Shown here piece by piece: positions 42,367 to 50,819 of a DNA stretch of 64,000 nt. The position numbers and the translations under genes were made by a program. Location: NCBI RefSeq assembly GCF_030818695.1, contig NZ_JAUTAR010000001.1, forward strand, positions 2,040,501 to 2,104,500, in the 5' to 3' direction. Position 1 is the stretch's first letter, and the number at the start of each line of letters is the position of its first letter. The DNA comes from Chryseobacterium sp. SORGH_AS_0447 (GTDB taxonomy: Bacteria > Bacteroidota > Bacteroidia > Flavobacteriales > Weeksellaceae). The notes under the pieces were generated by a model. That model was not told the origin of the DNA. It searched no databases and was given only the letters and a program-made list of their open reading frames with translations.

Positions 42367-45132
42367 ATGTCCGCTCAATTAAAATTTAAAATCTCTGATT
42401 TCCTGAAAGTTTTTCGGTGGTTATGGGTATTGCTCATAGTAGTATCGGCCTGTAAAGACACTTCCGGAAAATCCGGCAGGATCAGTATCGGGTTTTCTCA
42501 GGGGTTGGGCAATCATCCCTGGCGGCAGTCAATGAATCACGCAATGGAGATTCAGGCGTCGCTGCATTCTGAGGTGGAATTGAATATCAGCAAAGCAGAG
42601 GGTTCGGTTAAGAAGCAGATTCGCGATATTCAGAAGATGATTGATCATCACGCGGATATTATTATCATTTCTCCTATTGACCCGAATTCCCTGGTTCCCG
42701 TTGTAGAAAAAGCGGCTGCTCAAAAAATTCCCGTGATTTTGGTAGACAGGAAAATCAATTCTGATAAATATGCTACTTACATCGGGGCCGATAATGTGGA
42801 AATCGGCAGGGAGGCGGCCCGATACATTATTTCGGATTCCAAAAATCTTAAAAAAATCATTGAAATAAAAGGGGATGACAATTCCTCGCCCACCGTTGAA
42901 AGAAGCCTGGGATTCCGGCAGACGATCAAAAACAATCCGGATACGGAACTGATAAAAACCTTCAAAGGCCTTCCCGCAGATACCTTCCGGAAAACACTGG
43001 ATTCATTGGGAAACCAGAGCCTGTATGTTTTTGCTTTTAATGATGAGCTGGCTGCCCAGGCCTGGCAGGTGGCAAGAAACGCCGGTCTGGAAAACCAGAT
43101 TAAATTCATCGGCGTGGACGGGCTCAACACCAAAGACGGCGGAATCCAGATGGTTCTGGACGGTAAATTGAATGCCACTTTGCTCTATCCGACCGGAGGA
43201 ACGGAAGCTATTGAAACCGCCATCAAAATCTACAACGGACAAATGCCGCCGAAACGCATCAAGCTCAGCACCACCATTATCGACAGGCTGAATGCGGAGA
43301 TTATGCGCAACCAGTTCGACAAAATCATTGAACAGCAGGGCGTGATTGAAAATCAGGTGAATGCCGTAAAAAAACAGACCGAACTCTATTCTTCGCAAAA
43401 AGAACTGTTCCGCTGGTCAATTGTCCTTCTGGTTCTGATGTTTTGCCTCGTTGCTTACGCTATTTACCTGATTTATACCATTAAAATTAAAAACAAGCAG
43501 CTTATCCTGACCAATGAGCGGATAACGATTCAGCGGAACCAGATTGAAACCATCGCCAATGAACTGAAGGAAAGCAACGAAGCAAGAGTTAATTTTTTCA
43601 CCGGCTTGTCCCACGAATTCAAGACACCGATTACCCTTATCCTGAGTTCTTTGGAATCAATGAAAGATTCATATAAAACCAAAGGCACAAAACCTTCGTA
43701 CGAACTGGAACTGATTAATAAAAATTCAAACCGGCTGCTCCGGCTGGTCGATAATCTGCTGGATTTCAGGAAAATTGAGAATAAAACCTTCAATCTCCGG
43801 GTATCCAAAACCAATATTTACGATTTTACATACGGGATTTTCAGGGATTTTGAAAATGAAGCCAAAAAGCGGAATATCAAATTTGAAATTCACTGTACCA
43901 ACAAGAACCTGGAACTTTACATCGACCGGAACCTGATGGACAAGGTCTATTTCAACCTCTTATCAAATGCCTTCAAATTCACCCCGGACAACGGAAAAAT
44001 CGAAATTACGATTCAGGAAAAAGGGAATCAGGCTGTGATCAGCTTCAAAGACAACGGCATCGGAATTCCTGAGAAGGAAATCAGTAAGGTTTTCGAGGCT
44101 TATTTCAAAGGCTCCAACAACCGGAAAAACAGCTCCGGAATCGGGCTTCATCTCAGCCGTCAGTTTGTGGAGCTTCACTTGGGGAAAATTGAGGTCAGCT
44201 CTTTTCAGGGAACGGAGTTTGTCCTCAGCTTATATAAAGGAAACAAGCATTTCAATGAAGACCAGATGATAAAGGAACCGGGTGTGGCAGATGCCGGCAC
44301 TCTTGCGGAAAATGCAGTTTTTGACACAGCCGATGAAGGGAATTTGCCGCATAATCAGGACCATTCCGGCGAGCGTTATTCACTGCTTTTGGTGGAGGAT
44401 AACCCGGATTTGTCATTTTTCCTCAGCAATAAGCTGAAAAACGAATTCGAGGTGATGGTTTCCGACGGTACGGACGCTGTTGACAAAGCATTGAACGAAA
44501 TTCCCGACATCATCGTCTGCGATGTCAATCTTCCCGGTAAAAACGGCTTTGAAATCTGCGAAATCCTGAAAAACGACCTCAGAACGTCGCATATTCCTGT
44601 TATTCTGCTCACCGCTCTGGATAATAAGGAATCGTATCTCCAGGGGCTGAAATCCGGTGTCGACCTCTATCTCACCAAGCCTTTCAGCTATCCGATTCTT
44701 ACCCAATCGCTTCGTGCATTGCTTTATAACCGGGAAAAACTGCGTTATTACTACACCAACAATATCGGCAGGATTGTGGACAGCAAATCCTTCGGAAGTA
44801 TGGAGCAGACGTTTGTGAACAAACTCAACCAAATCATCCAGACCAATATCGATAATCCCGGTTTTTCTGTGGAAAACCTTGCCGACCTGCTCAACATTTC
44901 GAGAATCCAGCTCTACAGGAAAATCAAGGCGATGTTTGATGTGAACGTAAGCGACTACATCAACAATATCCGCCTGGAACAGGCGAAATCGATGCTGCAG
45001 AACCCCGGGCTTACCATTTCCGAAATTGCCTACAAAACCGGCTTCTCGTCCCCGAATTATTTTTCTACTGTTTTTAAAAATAAGTTTGGTGTATCGCCTA
45101 ACGTGTTCAGGAAGAGCGTGGGAGAGGAGTGA
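42367..45132 (+). CDS. Hybrid two-component system regulator with periplasmic sugar-binding domain
   Basis: This 921-residue single-protein sensor-regulator follows the plan of fructose-sensing hybrid regulators of Bacteroidota fructan loci. The N-terminus has a signal/anchor (WLWVLLIVVSACKD) followed by a RbsB/LacI-type periplasmic domain (ISIGFSQGLGNHPWRQSMNH, IIIISPIDPNSLVPVVEKAA, FKFIGVDGL-like segment, ~35-335). A membrane helix (SIVLLVLMFCLVAYAIYLIY, ~350-370), HisKA (GLSHEFKTPITL, His ~416), HATPase (NLLSNAFKFTPDNG, DNGIGIPE), a receiver (LLLVEDNPDLSFFL, Asp ~719 in IVCDVNLPGKNG) and an AraC helix-turn-helix (~820-921, LADLLNISRIQLYRKIKAMF, ISEIAYKTGFSSPNYFSTVF) follow. It should sense a free sugar, most likely fructose, and activate the downstream locus. 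Confidence 0.93.
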   Translation: MSAQLKFKISDFLKVFRWLWVLLIVVSACKDTSGKSGRISIGFSQGLGNHPWRQSMNHAMEIQASLHSEVELNISKAEGSVKKQIRDIQKMIDHHADIIIISPIDPNSLVPVVEKAAAQKIPVILVDRKINSDKYATYIGADNVEIGREAARYIISDSKNLKKIIEIKGDDNSSPTVERSLGFRQTIKNNPDTELIKTFKGLPADTFRKTLDSLGNQSLYVFAFNDELAAQAWQVARNAGLENQIKFIGVDGLNTKDGGIQMVLDGKLNATLLYPTGGTEAIETAIKIYNGQMPPKRIKLSTTIIDRLNAEIMRNQFDKIIEQQGVIENQVNAVKKQTELYSSQKELFRWSIVLLVLMFCLVAYAIYLIYTIKIKNKQLILTNERITIQRNQIETIANELKESNEARVNFFTGLSHEFKTPITLILSSLESMKDSYKTKGTKPSYELELINKNSNRLLRLVDNLLDFRKIENKTFNLRVSKTNIYDFTYGIFRDFENEAKKRNIKFEIHCTNKNLELYIDRNLMDKVYFNLLSNAFKFTPDNGKIEITIQEKGNQAVISFKDNGIGIPEKEISKVFEAYFKGSNNRKNSSGIGLHLSRQFVELHLGKIEVSSFQGTEFVLSLYKGNKHFNEDQMIKEPGVADAGTLAENAVFDTADEGNLPHNQDHSGERYSLLLVEDNPDLSFFLSNKLKNEFEVMVSDGTDAVDKALNEIPDIIVCDVNLPGKNGFEICEILKNDLRTSHIPVILLTALDNKESYLQGLKSGVDLYLTKPFSYPILTQSLRALLYNREKLRYYYTNNIGRIVDSKSFGSMEQTFVNKLNQIIQTNIDNPGFSVENLADLLNISRIQLYRKIKAMFDVNVSDYINNIRLEQAKSMLQNPGLTISEIAYKTGFSSPNYFSTVFKNKFGVSPNVFRKSVGEE

Positions 45133-45243
45133 GGGCGGCTAAATCTAAAGAACTCTGATGTTAGAATGAGAAGAGGTTTGTAATATGCTTGTTTTTGCTT
45201 CTTGTATACATAAGAAATTATATTCTAAAATATCAATAGAAAC

Positions 45244-45255
45244 GGGCTTTAGCCC
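45244..45255. repeat. Left target-site duplication of the IS
   Basis: GGGCTTTAGCCC, self-palindromic, directly adjoining the left terminal inverted repeat. Confidence 0.75.
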
Positions 45256-46666
45256 AATGTCATTAAGTTAGTATTTTTTAGTGTTATGTTTTTGCTAAAT
45301 TTGAGATTTAATCTTTCATTTTCTTATTATGCAAAAAAAATGTTTCAGATATTTTATTATCATTGGAGGAGGAAATCCACAGCGTGGCTATTTGTAATGA
45401 ATACAGGATGAGTAGCAGAGATTTCACCCGCAAAAGGAAGTTGAGCTTTTCAAATACGCTTTTGTTTATGCTCAACTTCATTACCAAAAGCCTGTCCTGT
45501 GAGATTGTAAATTTCATTCACTATATAAGATCTTTGGGCCAGACACAGAATACTTTTACAAAAAGTGCATACGTACAGAACAGAAAAAAGATAAAGCCCG
45601 AGGTTTTTATTCATCTGAACAAGCGGCTTGTGGAAGAATTCTATACAGATAATTCTGCAGTACAGACCAAATTCAATGGTCTTCGTCTGTTGGCTATTGA
45701 TGGTTCGAGAATTAATCTACCTCAAACCCGAGAGCTGGAAGAGATTTATGGTGTATCCAAAAACCAGACTTCTCATACCTGCGTACAGGCCAAAGCCTGC
45801 GTACTGTATGATACAATCAATAAAATCTGTTTAAAAGGGGTACTTTCTTCTATAGATACTGATGAACGTTTACAGGCTCTTGAGCTGTTGGCTCATTGTT
45901 GCCATAATGATCTGCTGCTATATGACCGTGGTTTTGCTTCATTTGATTTCTTTTATCAGCATCACAAAAGAAATTTTAACTACCTTATGCGCGTAAAAGT
46001 AGGTTTGAACCAAACCATAAAAGATTTCGTCAAAAGCGGAATATCCAGTATGATAACAGACTTTAAGCCTTCTCCCAACGTAGATCTGTCAGGAAAAGAT
46101 TATGGTAGAGACTATACTTTTAAGGTAAGATTGTTGCGTGTCGTACTGGATAATGGCACCATCGAAGTTCTTGCAACCTCTCTTTTAGATGAGGCTTGTT
46201 ATCCTTCGGAGATTTTCAAAGCCCTATATTTTGAACGCTGGGGCATAGAAACCTATTTTGATGAAATCAAAAACAAGCTTCACCTGGAGGAATTTTCCGG
46301 TTACTCAAACAACAGCATCTTACAGGATTTCTATTCTACTTTGCTTGTAAGCAATATACAGACCCTTATTGTCAGAGAACTCGAACAGGAGCTTAATGAA
46401 GTTGATACGAAAAAGAAGTACCGGTACAAAGTCAATACTTCCCTTTCTTACAGCTTGATGAAAAACAGAATTTTGAATTTGCTCTTTAGCAATGTAAAAA
46501 AAGAGGATATAGTGGCAGAGCTTAAAATTCTTTTTGCTTCTCATATGATCCCCGTCAGACCCAAAAGATCCTTTAAAAGGAATATTTTAAAATACAGAGT
46601 CAGAGCGAAACCAAAGGTCACTAAAAACTATAAAAAAAATCTATAAGACCTTAACTTAATGACATT
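45256..46666 (+). mobile_element. IS4-type insertion sequence, 1411 bp
   Basis: Perfect 15-base terminal inverted repeats (AATGTCATTAAGTTA at 45256-45270 and its complement at 46652-46666) flank one transposase gene. Both ends abut the 12-base sequence GGGCTTTAGCCC (45244-45255 and 46667-46678), which fits the 10-13-base target duplication of IS4-type elements. The target is a palindrome from a local repeat family. The element sits between the fructan regulator and its locus. Confidence 0.9.
45363..46646 (+). CDS. IS4-family DDE transposase (5' end shifted by an A8 run)
   Basis: The 427-residue frame contains DDE residues in LLAIDGSRINLP, LLLYDRGFASFDFF and the IS4 YREK signature (YFERWGIETYFDEIKNKL: Y-2-R-3-E-6-K). 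The visible start would be TTG at 45363. However, the frame stays open upstream and encodes NVSDILLSL just before EEEIHSV. An ATG at 45329 (ATGCAAAAAAAATGT) would join it if the A8 run at 45333-45340 were one base shorter, giving MQKNVSDILLSLEEEIHSV and a ~438-residue protein. The gene is therefore either frameshifted near its start or expressed by slippage on the A run. Confidence 0.88.
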   Translation: MEEEIHSVAICNEYRMSSRDFTRKRKLSFSNTLLFMLNFITKSLSCEIVNFIHYIRSLGQTQNTFTKSAYVQNRKKIKPEVFIHLNKRLVEEFYTDNSAVQTKFNGLRLLAIDGSRINLPQTRELEEIYGVSKNQTSHTCVQAKACVLYDTINKICLKGVLSSIDTDERLQALELLAHCCHNDLLLYDRGFASFDFFYQHHKRNFNYLMRVKVGLNQTIKDFVKSGISSMITDFKPSPNVDLSGKDYGRDYTFKVRLLRVVLDNGTIEVLATSLLDEACYPSEIFKALYFERWGIETYFDEIKNKLHLEEFSGYSNNSILQDFYSTLLVSNIQTLIVRELEQELNEVDTKKKYRYKVNTSLSYSLMKNRILNLLFSNVKKEDIVAELKILFASHMIPVRPKRSFKRNILKYRVRAKPKVTKNYKKNL

Positions 46667-46678
46667 GGGCTTTAGCCC
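46667..46678. repeat. Right target-site duplication of the IS
   Basis: Identical GGGCTTTAGCCC directly adjoining the right terminal inverted repeat. Confidence 0.75.
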
Positions 46679-47347
46679 GTTTTCTAAATATAATCTACAA
46701 TTGGCTTTAGCCAAAACTTATCCTGTTTCTGAATCCAACATTTTGCTTTCATTTTTCGTCGGGCTGAAGCCTGACGCTATTGATATTACCAAAATATTTT
46801 CAAAAAATAATGTTTAAGCTTCTCCTAATGTATTTTGGAAACACTATAGGAGAGTAATCAAATTATGGTCCCTCTGGGCAAACTCTGTTGCTCGCGTGGA
46901 CAAAGATTATTGGTTGGGCCGGATACCGGTATCTTTTTTCGCCAAAGTATTCACCTCAAAAAAATTACACTCCCTGATTCGAAAATTCCGGCCTGCAATT
47001 CCGGGTAATCTGTTTACACCAATATTCGTTCATCCGTTTCAAAAATCTCAGAAACCAGGTAACATTTTCATAAAATGATGTTACATTTTTGAAACGTCGT
47101 TATAATTTATTAAAATAATTAAAATTCAATGATTTGATTTTCAATTAATTAAAATAAATTAACACATGATTAACCCTGACGAAATATTTTGTTACATAAT
47201 TAGACCCTCAGATTACCTTCCCGGGATATATTAGCCACAAGCAAATTAATAATTTTCTATAATGAAATCGCTTATCATTTGAAAAAGTGAGTGTAATGAA
47301 GAAAGAGCGATTCCATCTGACTCATAAAAAATAATAAATATATACAA
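46679..47347. promoter_or_regulatory. Regulatory gap between the IS and the sugar transporter
   Basis: Contains two more palindromes of the local family (TTGGCTTTAGCCAA near 46702 and CGTCGGGCTGAAGCCTGACG near 46760). It also holds a perfect 12-base palindrome GATACCGGTATC (46922-46933) and boxes GGTAACAT (47058) and TGTTACAT (47079 and 47190) like those before the hybrid regulator. A 60-codon ORF at 46896 has no coding character. The locus promoter is presumably in the last ~200 bases. Confidence 0.4.
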
Positions 47348-48661
47348 ATGAATAAAATTGTGATGTGGTCTGTCACCGCAGCGTTGGCAGGATTTCTTTT
47401 CGGGTTTGATGTAGTGGTGATTTCCGGGGCCGATAAAAAACTACAGGCACTCTGGCATAGCTCAGATGTCTTCCACGGGGCCGTGGTAATGGGAATGGCA
47501 TTGTGGGGAACCGTTATAGGAGCCATCTTCGGCGGAATCCCCACCAATACATTCGGAAGAAAGAAAACCTTACTGGCCATCGGGGTCTTATATGCACTTT
47601 CCGCCATCGGAACAGCATGTTCCAACGACCCTTATCTCTTTGCATTTTTCAGGTTTATGGGCGGTTTGGGCGTTGGCGCGTCTACCATTGCTGCGCCAGC
47701 TTACATTTCTGAGATTGCACCGGCGAAAGACCGTGGCCGGTTGGTTTCGCTCTATCAGTTCAACATCGTTTTAGGGATTTTGGTGGCCTTTTTATCCAAC
47801 TATTTACTCAGCGGAATCGGGGATAACGACTGGCGTTGGATGCTTGGCGTTCAGGCGATTCCGGCAGCTGTCTATACCCTTTGCGTTTTCATCATTCCTG
47901 AAAGTCCGAGATGGCTGGTGTCCAAAGGCAGAATAGAAGAAGCTAAAAATGTAATGAAAGTCATCAGTCCGGACCAGGATTCCGACACGCTCATCAAACA
48001 GATGGAAGACGACCACGCCGAAGCACCAAAGGAAAATATCTTCATGAAAAAATACCGTTTCCCGCTGATGCTGGCTTTTTTGGTTGCCTTTTTCAACCAG
48101 ATGTCGGGAATTAACGCCTTCTTGTATTATGCACCGAGGATTTTTGGTGAGGCCGGGTTGGGTGAGAAAACCGCACTGCTCAGCAGCATCGGGATTGGCA
48201 TTGTGAATATGGTTTTCACCCTCGTCGGCGTTAATCTGATTGATAAGGTTGGCAGAAGAACCCTGATGTATATTGGTTCCGTCGGGTATATTATTTCATT
48301 GGGACTGGTTTCAATGGCGTTTTATTTCCATTGGTCAGGACTGGCGATTCCGGTATTCCTGTTCCTGTTCATTGCTTCGCACGCTATCGGTCAGGGAACG
48401 GTGATCTGGGTTTTCATTTCCGAGATTTTCCCCAACCATCTCCGGGCTTCGGGACAGGCCTTCGGAAGTTCCACGCACTGGGTTTTGGCGGCGGTTATTC
48501 CGTCAATGATACCGACTTTATTTTCCACCATCGGCGCAGGAACCGTATTTCTGGTCTTTACCGTTGCAATGGTTTTCCAGCTGTTGTTCGTGATTTTTAT
48601 GATGCCCGAGACCAAAGGTGTTTCCCTCGAAAAACTCAGCAAGGCCTTAACGAAAGAATGA
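47348..48661 (+). CDS. MFS sugar:proton symporter (probable fructose importer)
   Basis: This 437-residue, 12-helix transporter of the sugar porter family has the family signatures FGFDVVVISG in helix 1, GRKK after helix 2, RFMGGLGVGASTIAAPAYIS with EIAP, the PESPRWLVSKGR motif before the central loop, FNQMSGINAFLYYAPRIF in helix 7, DKVGRR and the final PETKG. It should carry a monosaccharide across the inner membrane. Its place at the head of a GH32/SusCD locus with a fructokinase points to fructose. In this set the GH32 enzymes release fructose and the kinase phosphorylates it. Confidence 0.93.
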   Translation: MNKIVMWSVTAALAGFLFGFDVVVISGADKKLQALWHSSDVFHGAVVMGMALWGTVIGAIFGGIPTNTFGRKKTLLAIGVLYALSAIGTACSNDPYLFAFFRFMGGLGVGASTIAAPAYISEIAPAKDRGRLVSLYQFNIVLGILVAFLSNYLLSGIGDNDWRWMLGVQAIPAAVYTLCVFIIPESPRWLVSKGRIEEAKNVMKVISPDQDSDTLIKQMEDDHAEAPKENIFMKKYRFPLMLAFLVAFFNQMSGINAFLYYAPRIFGEAGLGEKTALLSSIGIGIVNMVFTLVGVNLIDKVGRRTLMYIGSVGYIISLGLVSMAFYFHWSGLAIPVFLFLFIASHAIGQGTVIWVFISEIFPNHLRASGQAFGSSTHWVLAAVIPSMIPTLFSTIGAGTVFLVFTVAMVFQLLFVIFMMPETKGVSLEKLSKALTKE

Positions 48662-48988
48662 AAATCAGTCAATTTCAGCAATAGAAATTGTAAAGATTTG
48701 GGCAGCTGTATCCGTCCTCCGTTCCCGCTTTTTTCTGTCATTGCGAACCACCTCAAGCCGTCAGTAGAAACATTCAACTCCCGCAATGCCAGAAAAAGAG
48801 CTCCACTCAGGTCGGGCTGCGGGATTCGTCATAAAATAAGTTTCGTCATTGAGAATACTATTTTGACAACCATACAATTCTGAATGAAATTTAATCAGAT
48901 TTAAAACGTCCCACAATCGTTCAAACTCAACCAAAAAAATTAAAATCTGCCCAATCCGCAAAATCTGCGTGAAACAAAAATAATCGTA
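48662..48988. other. Gap between transporter and GH32 gene
   Basis: Holds short repeat-like phrases (TGTCATTGCGAACCACCTCA and TGCCCAATCCGCAAAATCTG) of the kind scattered in intergenic DNA. No gene, terminator or promoter is convincing. Confidence 0.4.
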
Positions 48989-50545
48989 ATGAAAAAAATA
49001 ACCTCAACTTTACTCATCGCTGTCGCCTTCCATTCCGGTCTGCACGCACAGTCGGATCCCGGAATCTCGGAAGAACAGCTCTATCGGCCCAATTTCCATT
49101 TCAGTCCCAAAAAAGGCTGGATGAACGACCCGAACGGGCTCTATTACAAAGACGGCGTCTACCACCTCTTTTTTCAGTATTATCCCGACGGAAACAAATG
49201 GGGACCGATGCATTGGGGACACGCTATCAGCAAAGACCTCGTGAAGTGGGAAGAGCATCCTATTGCGCTTTATCCGGATGATTTAGGATACATTTTCTCG
49301 GGAAGTGCAGTGGTGGACAAAAACAACACTTCAGGTTTTGGAGATTCCAAAAACAATCCGGTCGTCGCCATCTACACCTATCACAATCCCAACCGTGAAA
49401 AAGACGGGAAAATAGACGTGGAATCCCAGGGAATCGCTTATTCGCTTGACAACAGCAAAACCTGGACAAAATATGCTTCCAATCCGGTTCTTCAAAACCC
49501 CGGAATCCGTGATTTCCGAGACCCGAAAGTGTTCTGGGATGCTAAAAGGCAACAGTGGATCATGGTATTGGCCGCTCAGGACAGAACACACTTCTACGCA
49601 TCAAAAGACCTGAAAAACTGGACATTCCAATCCGAATTCGGGAAGGAGGAAGGGGCGCACGGCGGCGTTTGGGAATGTCCCGACTTATTTCCGCTGAAAG
49701 TGGAAGGAACCAATGAAGAAAAGTGGGTGCTGATTGTCAACATCAATCCGGGCGGACCGAACAAAGGTTCTGCCGGACAGTATTTTGTCGGTGATTTCGA
49801 CGGGAAAACCTTTAAGACGGATGAACTTTTTAATCGTCAGCTTCATAAAGAGAAAGCCGCCTGGCTGGATTGGGGGAAAGATAACTATGCGAGTGTCTCC
49901 TTCGACAATATTCCGCAGGACAAGAGAATCATCATTGGCTGGATGAGCAATTGGGAATATGCGCAGGAAGTTCCTACGGAAGCGTGGCGCAGCAGTATGA
50001 CTGTGGCAAGGGAAGTTTCACTCAAAAAAACAAAAGACGGCTATATCCTCAGGAATGTTCCGGTTTCCCAGCTGAAAAATTATCAGGGGAAATCCATAAA
50101 GAAAAAAATCAATGTACAACCTGAAAATAAGCTGTTTGGCAAATCGGAAATAGACCTTAGCAAAGCCGTTTTAGAGTTGGATATAAGCAAAATGACTGCC
50201 GGAACCTACACTTTCGTACTGAAAAATTCATTGGGGGAAAAACTGGTTTTCGGAATGGATAATAAGACCGGGGAACTCTTCGTCGACCGTTCCGGATCAG
50301 GAAAAACAGCTTTCGGGAAAAATTACGCAACGCCGGTTACCAAAGCACCGCTGAGCCAGCCGTATACCCATGCAAAAATGAAAGTGGTTTTGGATAAGAC
50401 TTCCATAGAAATCTTCTTCAATGACGGTGAAAAAGTGCTGACCGAAATCTTCTTCCCCAACGAAAATTTTTCAGAACTGACCCTATCGACAGACACGGAA
50501 GGAAGCTCATTAAATATCAATGCCCATCAGGTAAATATCAAATAA
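48989..50545 (+). CDS. Secreted GH32 fructan hydrolase (levanase/inulinase/invertase type)
   Basis: This 518-residue enzyme has a signal peptide (MKKITSTLLIAVAFHSGLHA). The five-blade GH32 domain shows all three catalytic elements: nucleophile Asp in WMNDPNGLYY (~residue 47), transition-state stabiliser in FRDPKVFW (~175) and acid/base Glu in WECPDLFP (~230). A C-terminal beta-sandwich (~residues 370-518; AVLELDISKMTAGTYTFVLK, SIEIFFNDGEKVLTEIFF) completes the family fold. Expected reaction: release of fructose from fructans or sucrose in the periplasm. No lipobox, so it is not obviously surface-anchored. Confidence 0.95.
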   Translation: MKKITSTLLIAVAFHSGLHAQSDPGISEEQLYRPNFHFSPKKGWMNDPNGLYYKDGVYHLFFQYYPDGNKWGPMHWGHAISKDLVKWEEHPIALYPDDLGYIFSGSAVVDKNNTSGFGDSKNNPVVAIYTYHNPNREKDGKIDVESQGIAYSLDNSKTWTKYASNPVLQNPGIRDFRDPKVFWDAKRQQWIMVLAAQDRTHFYASKDLKNWTFQSEFGKEEGAHGGVWECPDLFPLKVEGTNEEKWVLIVNINPGGPNKGSAGQYFVGDFDGKTFKTDELFNRQLHKEKAAWLDWGKDNYASVSFDNIPQDKRIIIGWMSNWEYAQEVPTEAWRSSMTVAREVSLKKTKDGYILRNVPVSQLKNYQGKSIKKKINVQPENKLFGKSEIDLSKAVLELDISKMTAGTYTFVLKNSLGEKLVFGMDNKTGELFVDRSGSGKTAFGKNYATPVTKAPLSQPYTHAKMKVVLDKTSIEIFFNDGEKVLTEIFFPNENFSELTLSTDTEGSSLNINAHQVNIK

Positions 50546-50549
50546 AAAC

Positions 50550-50775
50550 CTGAATAGCTGAAATCAACAGTATTGGGTGAAGCCTGATGACTGAAAAAAA
50601 ATTGAATGTAGAGTCAGAGCCCTGAAAGGGCATAATCAACAGCATTGGGTGAAGCCCAATGACCGAAAAAAATTGAATATAGAATCACAGCCCTGAAAGG
50701 GCGTAATCAACAGCCTTTGGTGAAGCCCAATGACTGAAAGGGCGCCATCAATAACATTCGATGATGCCCCAATGG
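50550..50775. repeat. ~70-bp tandem repeats between GH32 and susC
   Basis: Three to four imperfect copies of a unit with AATCAACAGCATTGGGTGAA, GCCCAATGACCGAAAAAAAT and CCCTGAAAGGGC. The last is a short palindrome, and TTGGGTGAAGCCCAA forms another. Copies start near 50561, 50633 and 50703, with a decayed end to 50775. Potential transcript hairpins between two genes of the locus. Confidence 0.8.
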
Positions 50776-50819
50776 GAATATTGAATTAAAAATTTTTATT
50801 AAAACTAAAACTGTACGAT

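Noticed and set aside
42133..42378. 81-codon minus-strand ORF upstream of the hybrid regulator
   Set aside because: Covers the proposed regulatory boxes; composition unlike neighbouring genes and no family.
46896..47078. 60-codon plus-strand ORF between the IS and the transporter
   Set aside because: Short, no start context, and in a regulatory gap.
50550..50775. CRISPR-like array between GH32 and susC
   Set aside because: The whole ~70-bp unit is repeated, so there are no unique spacers; no cas genes.
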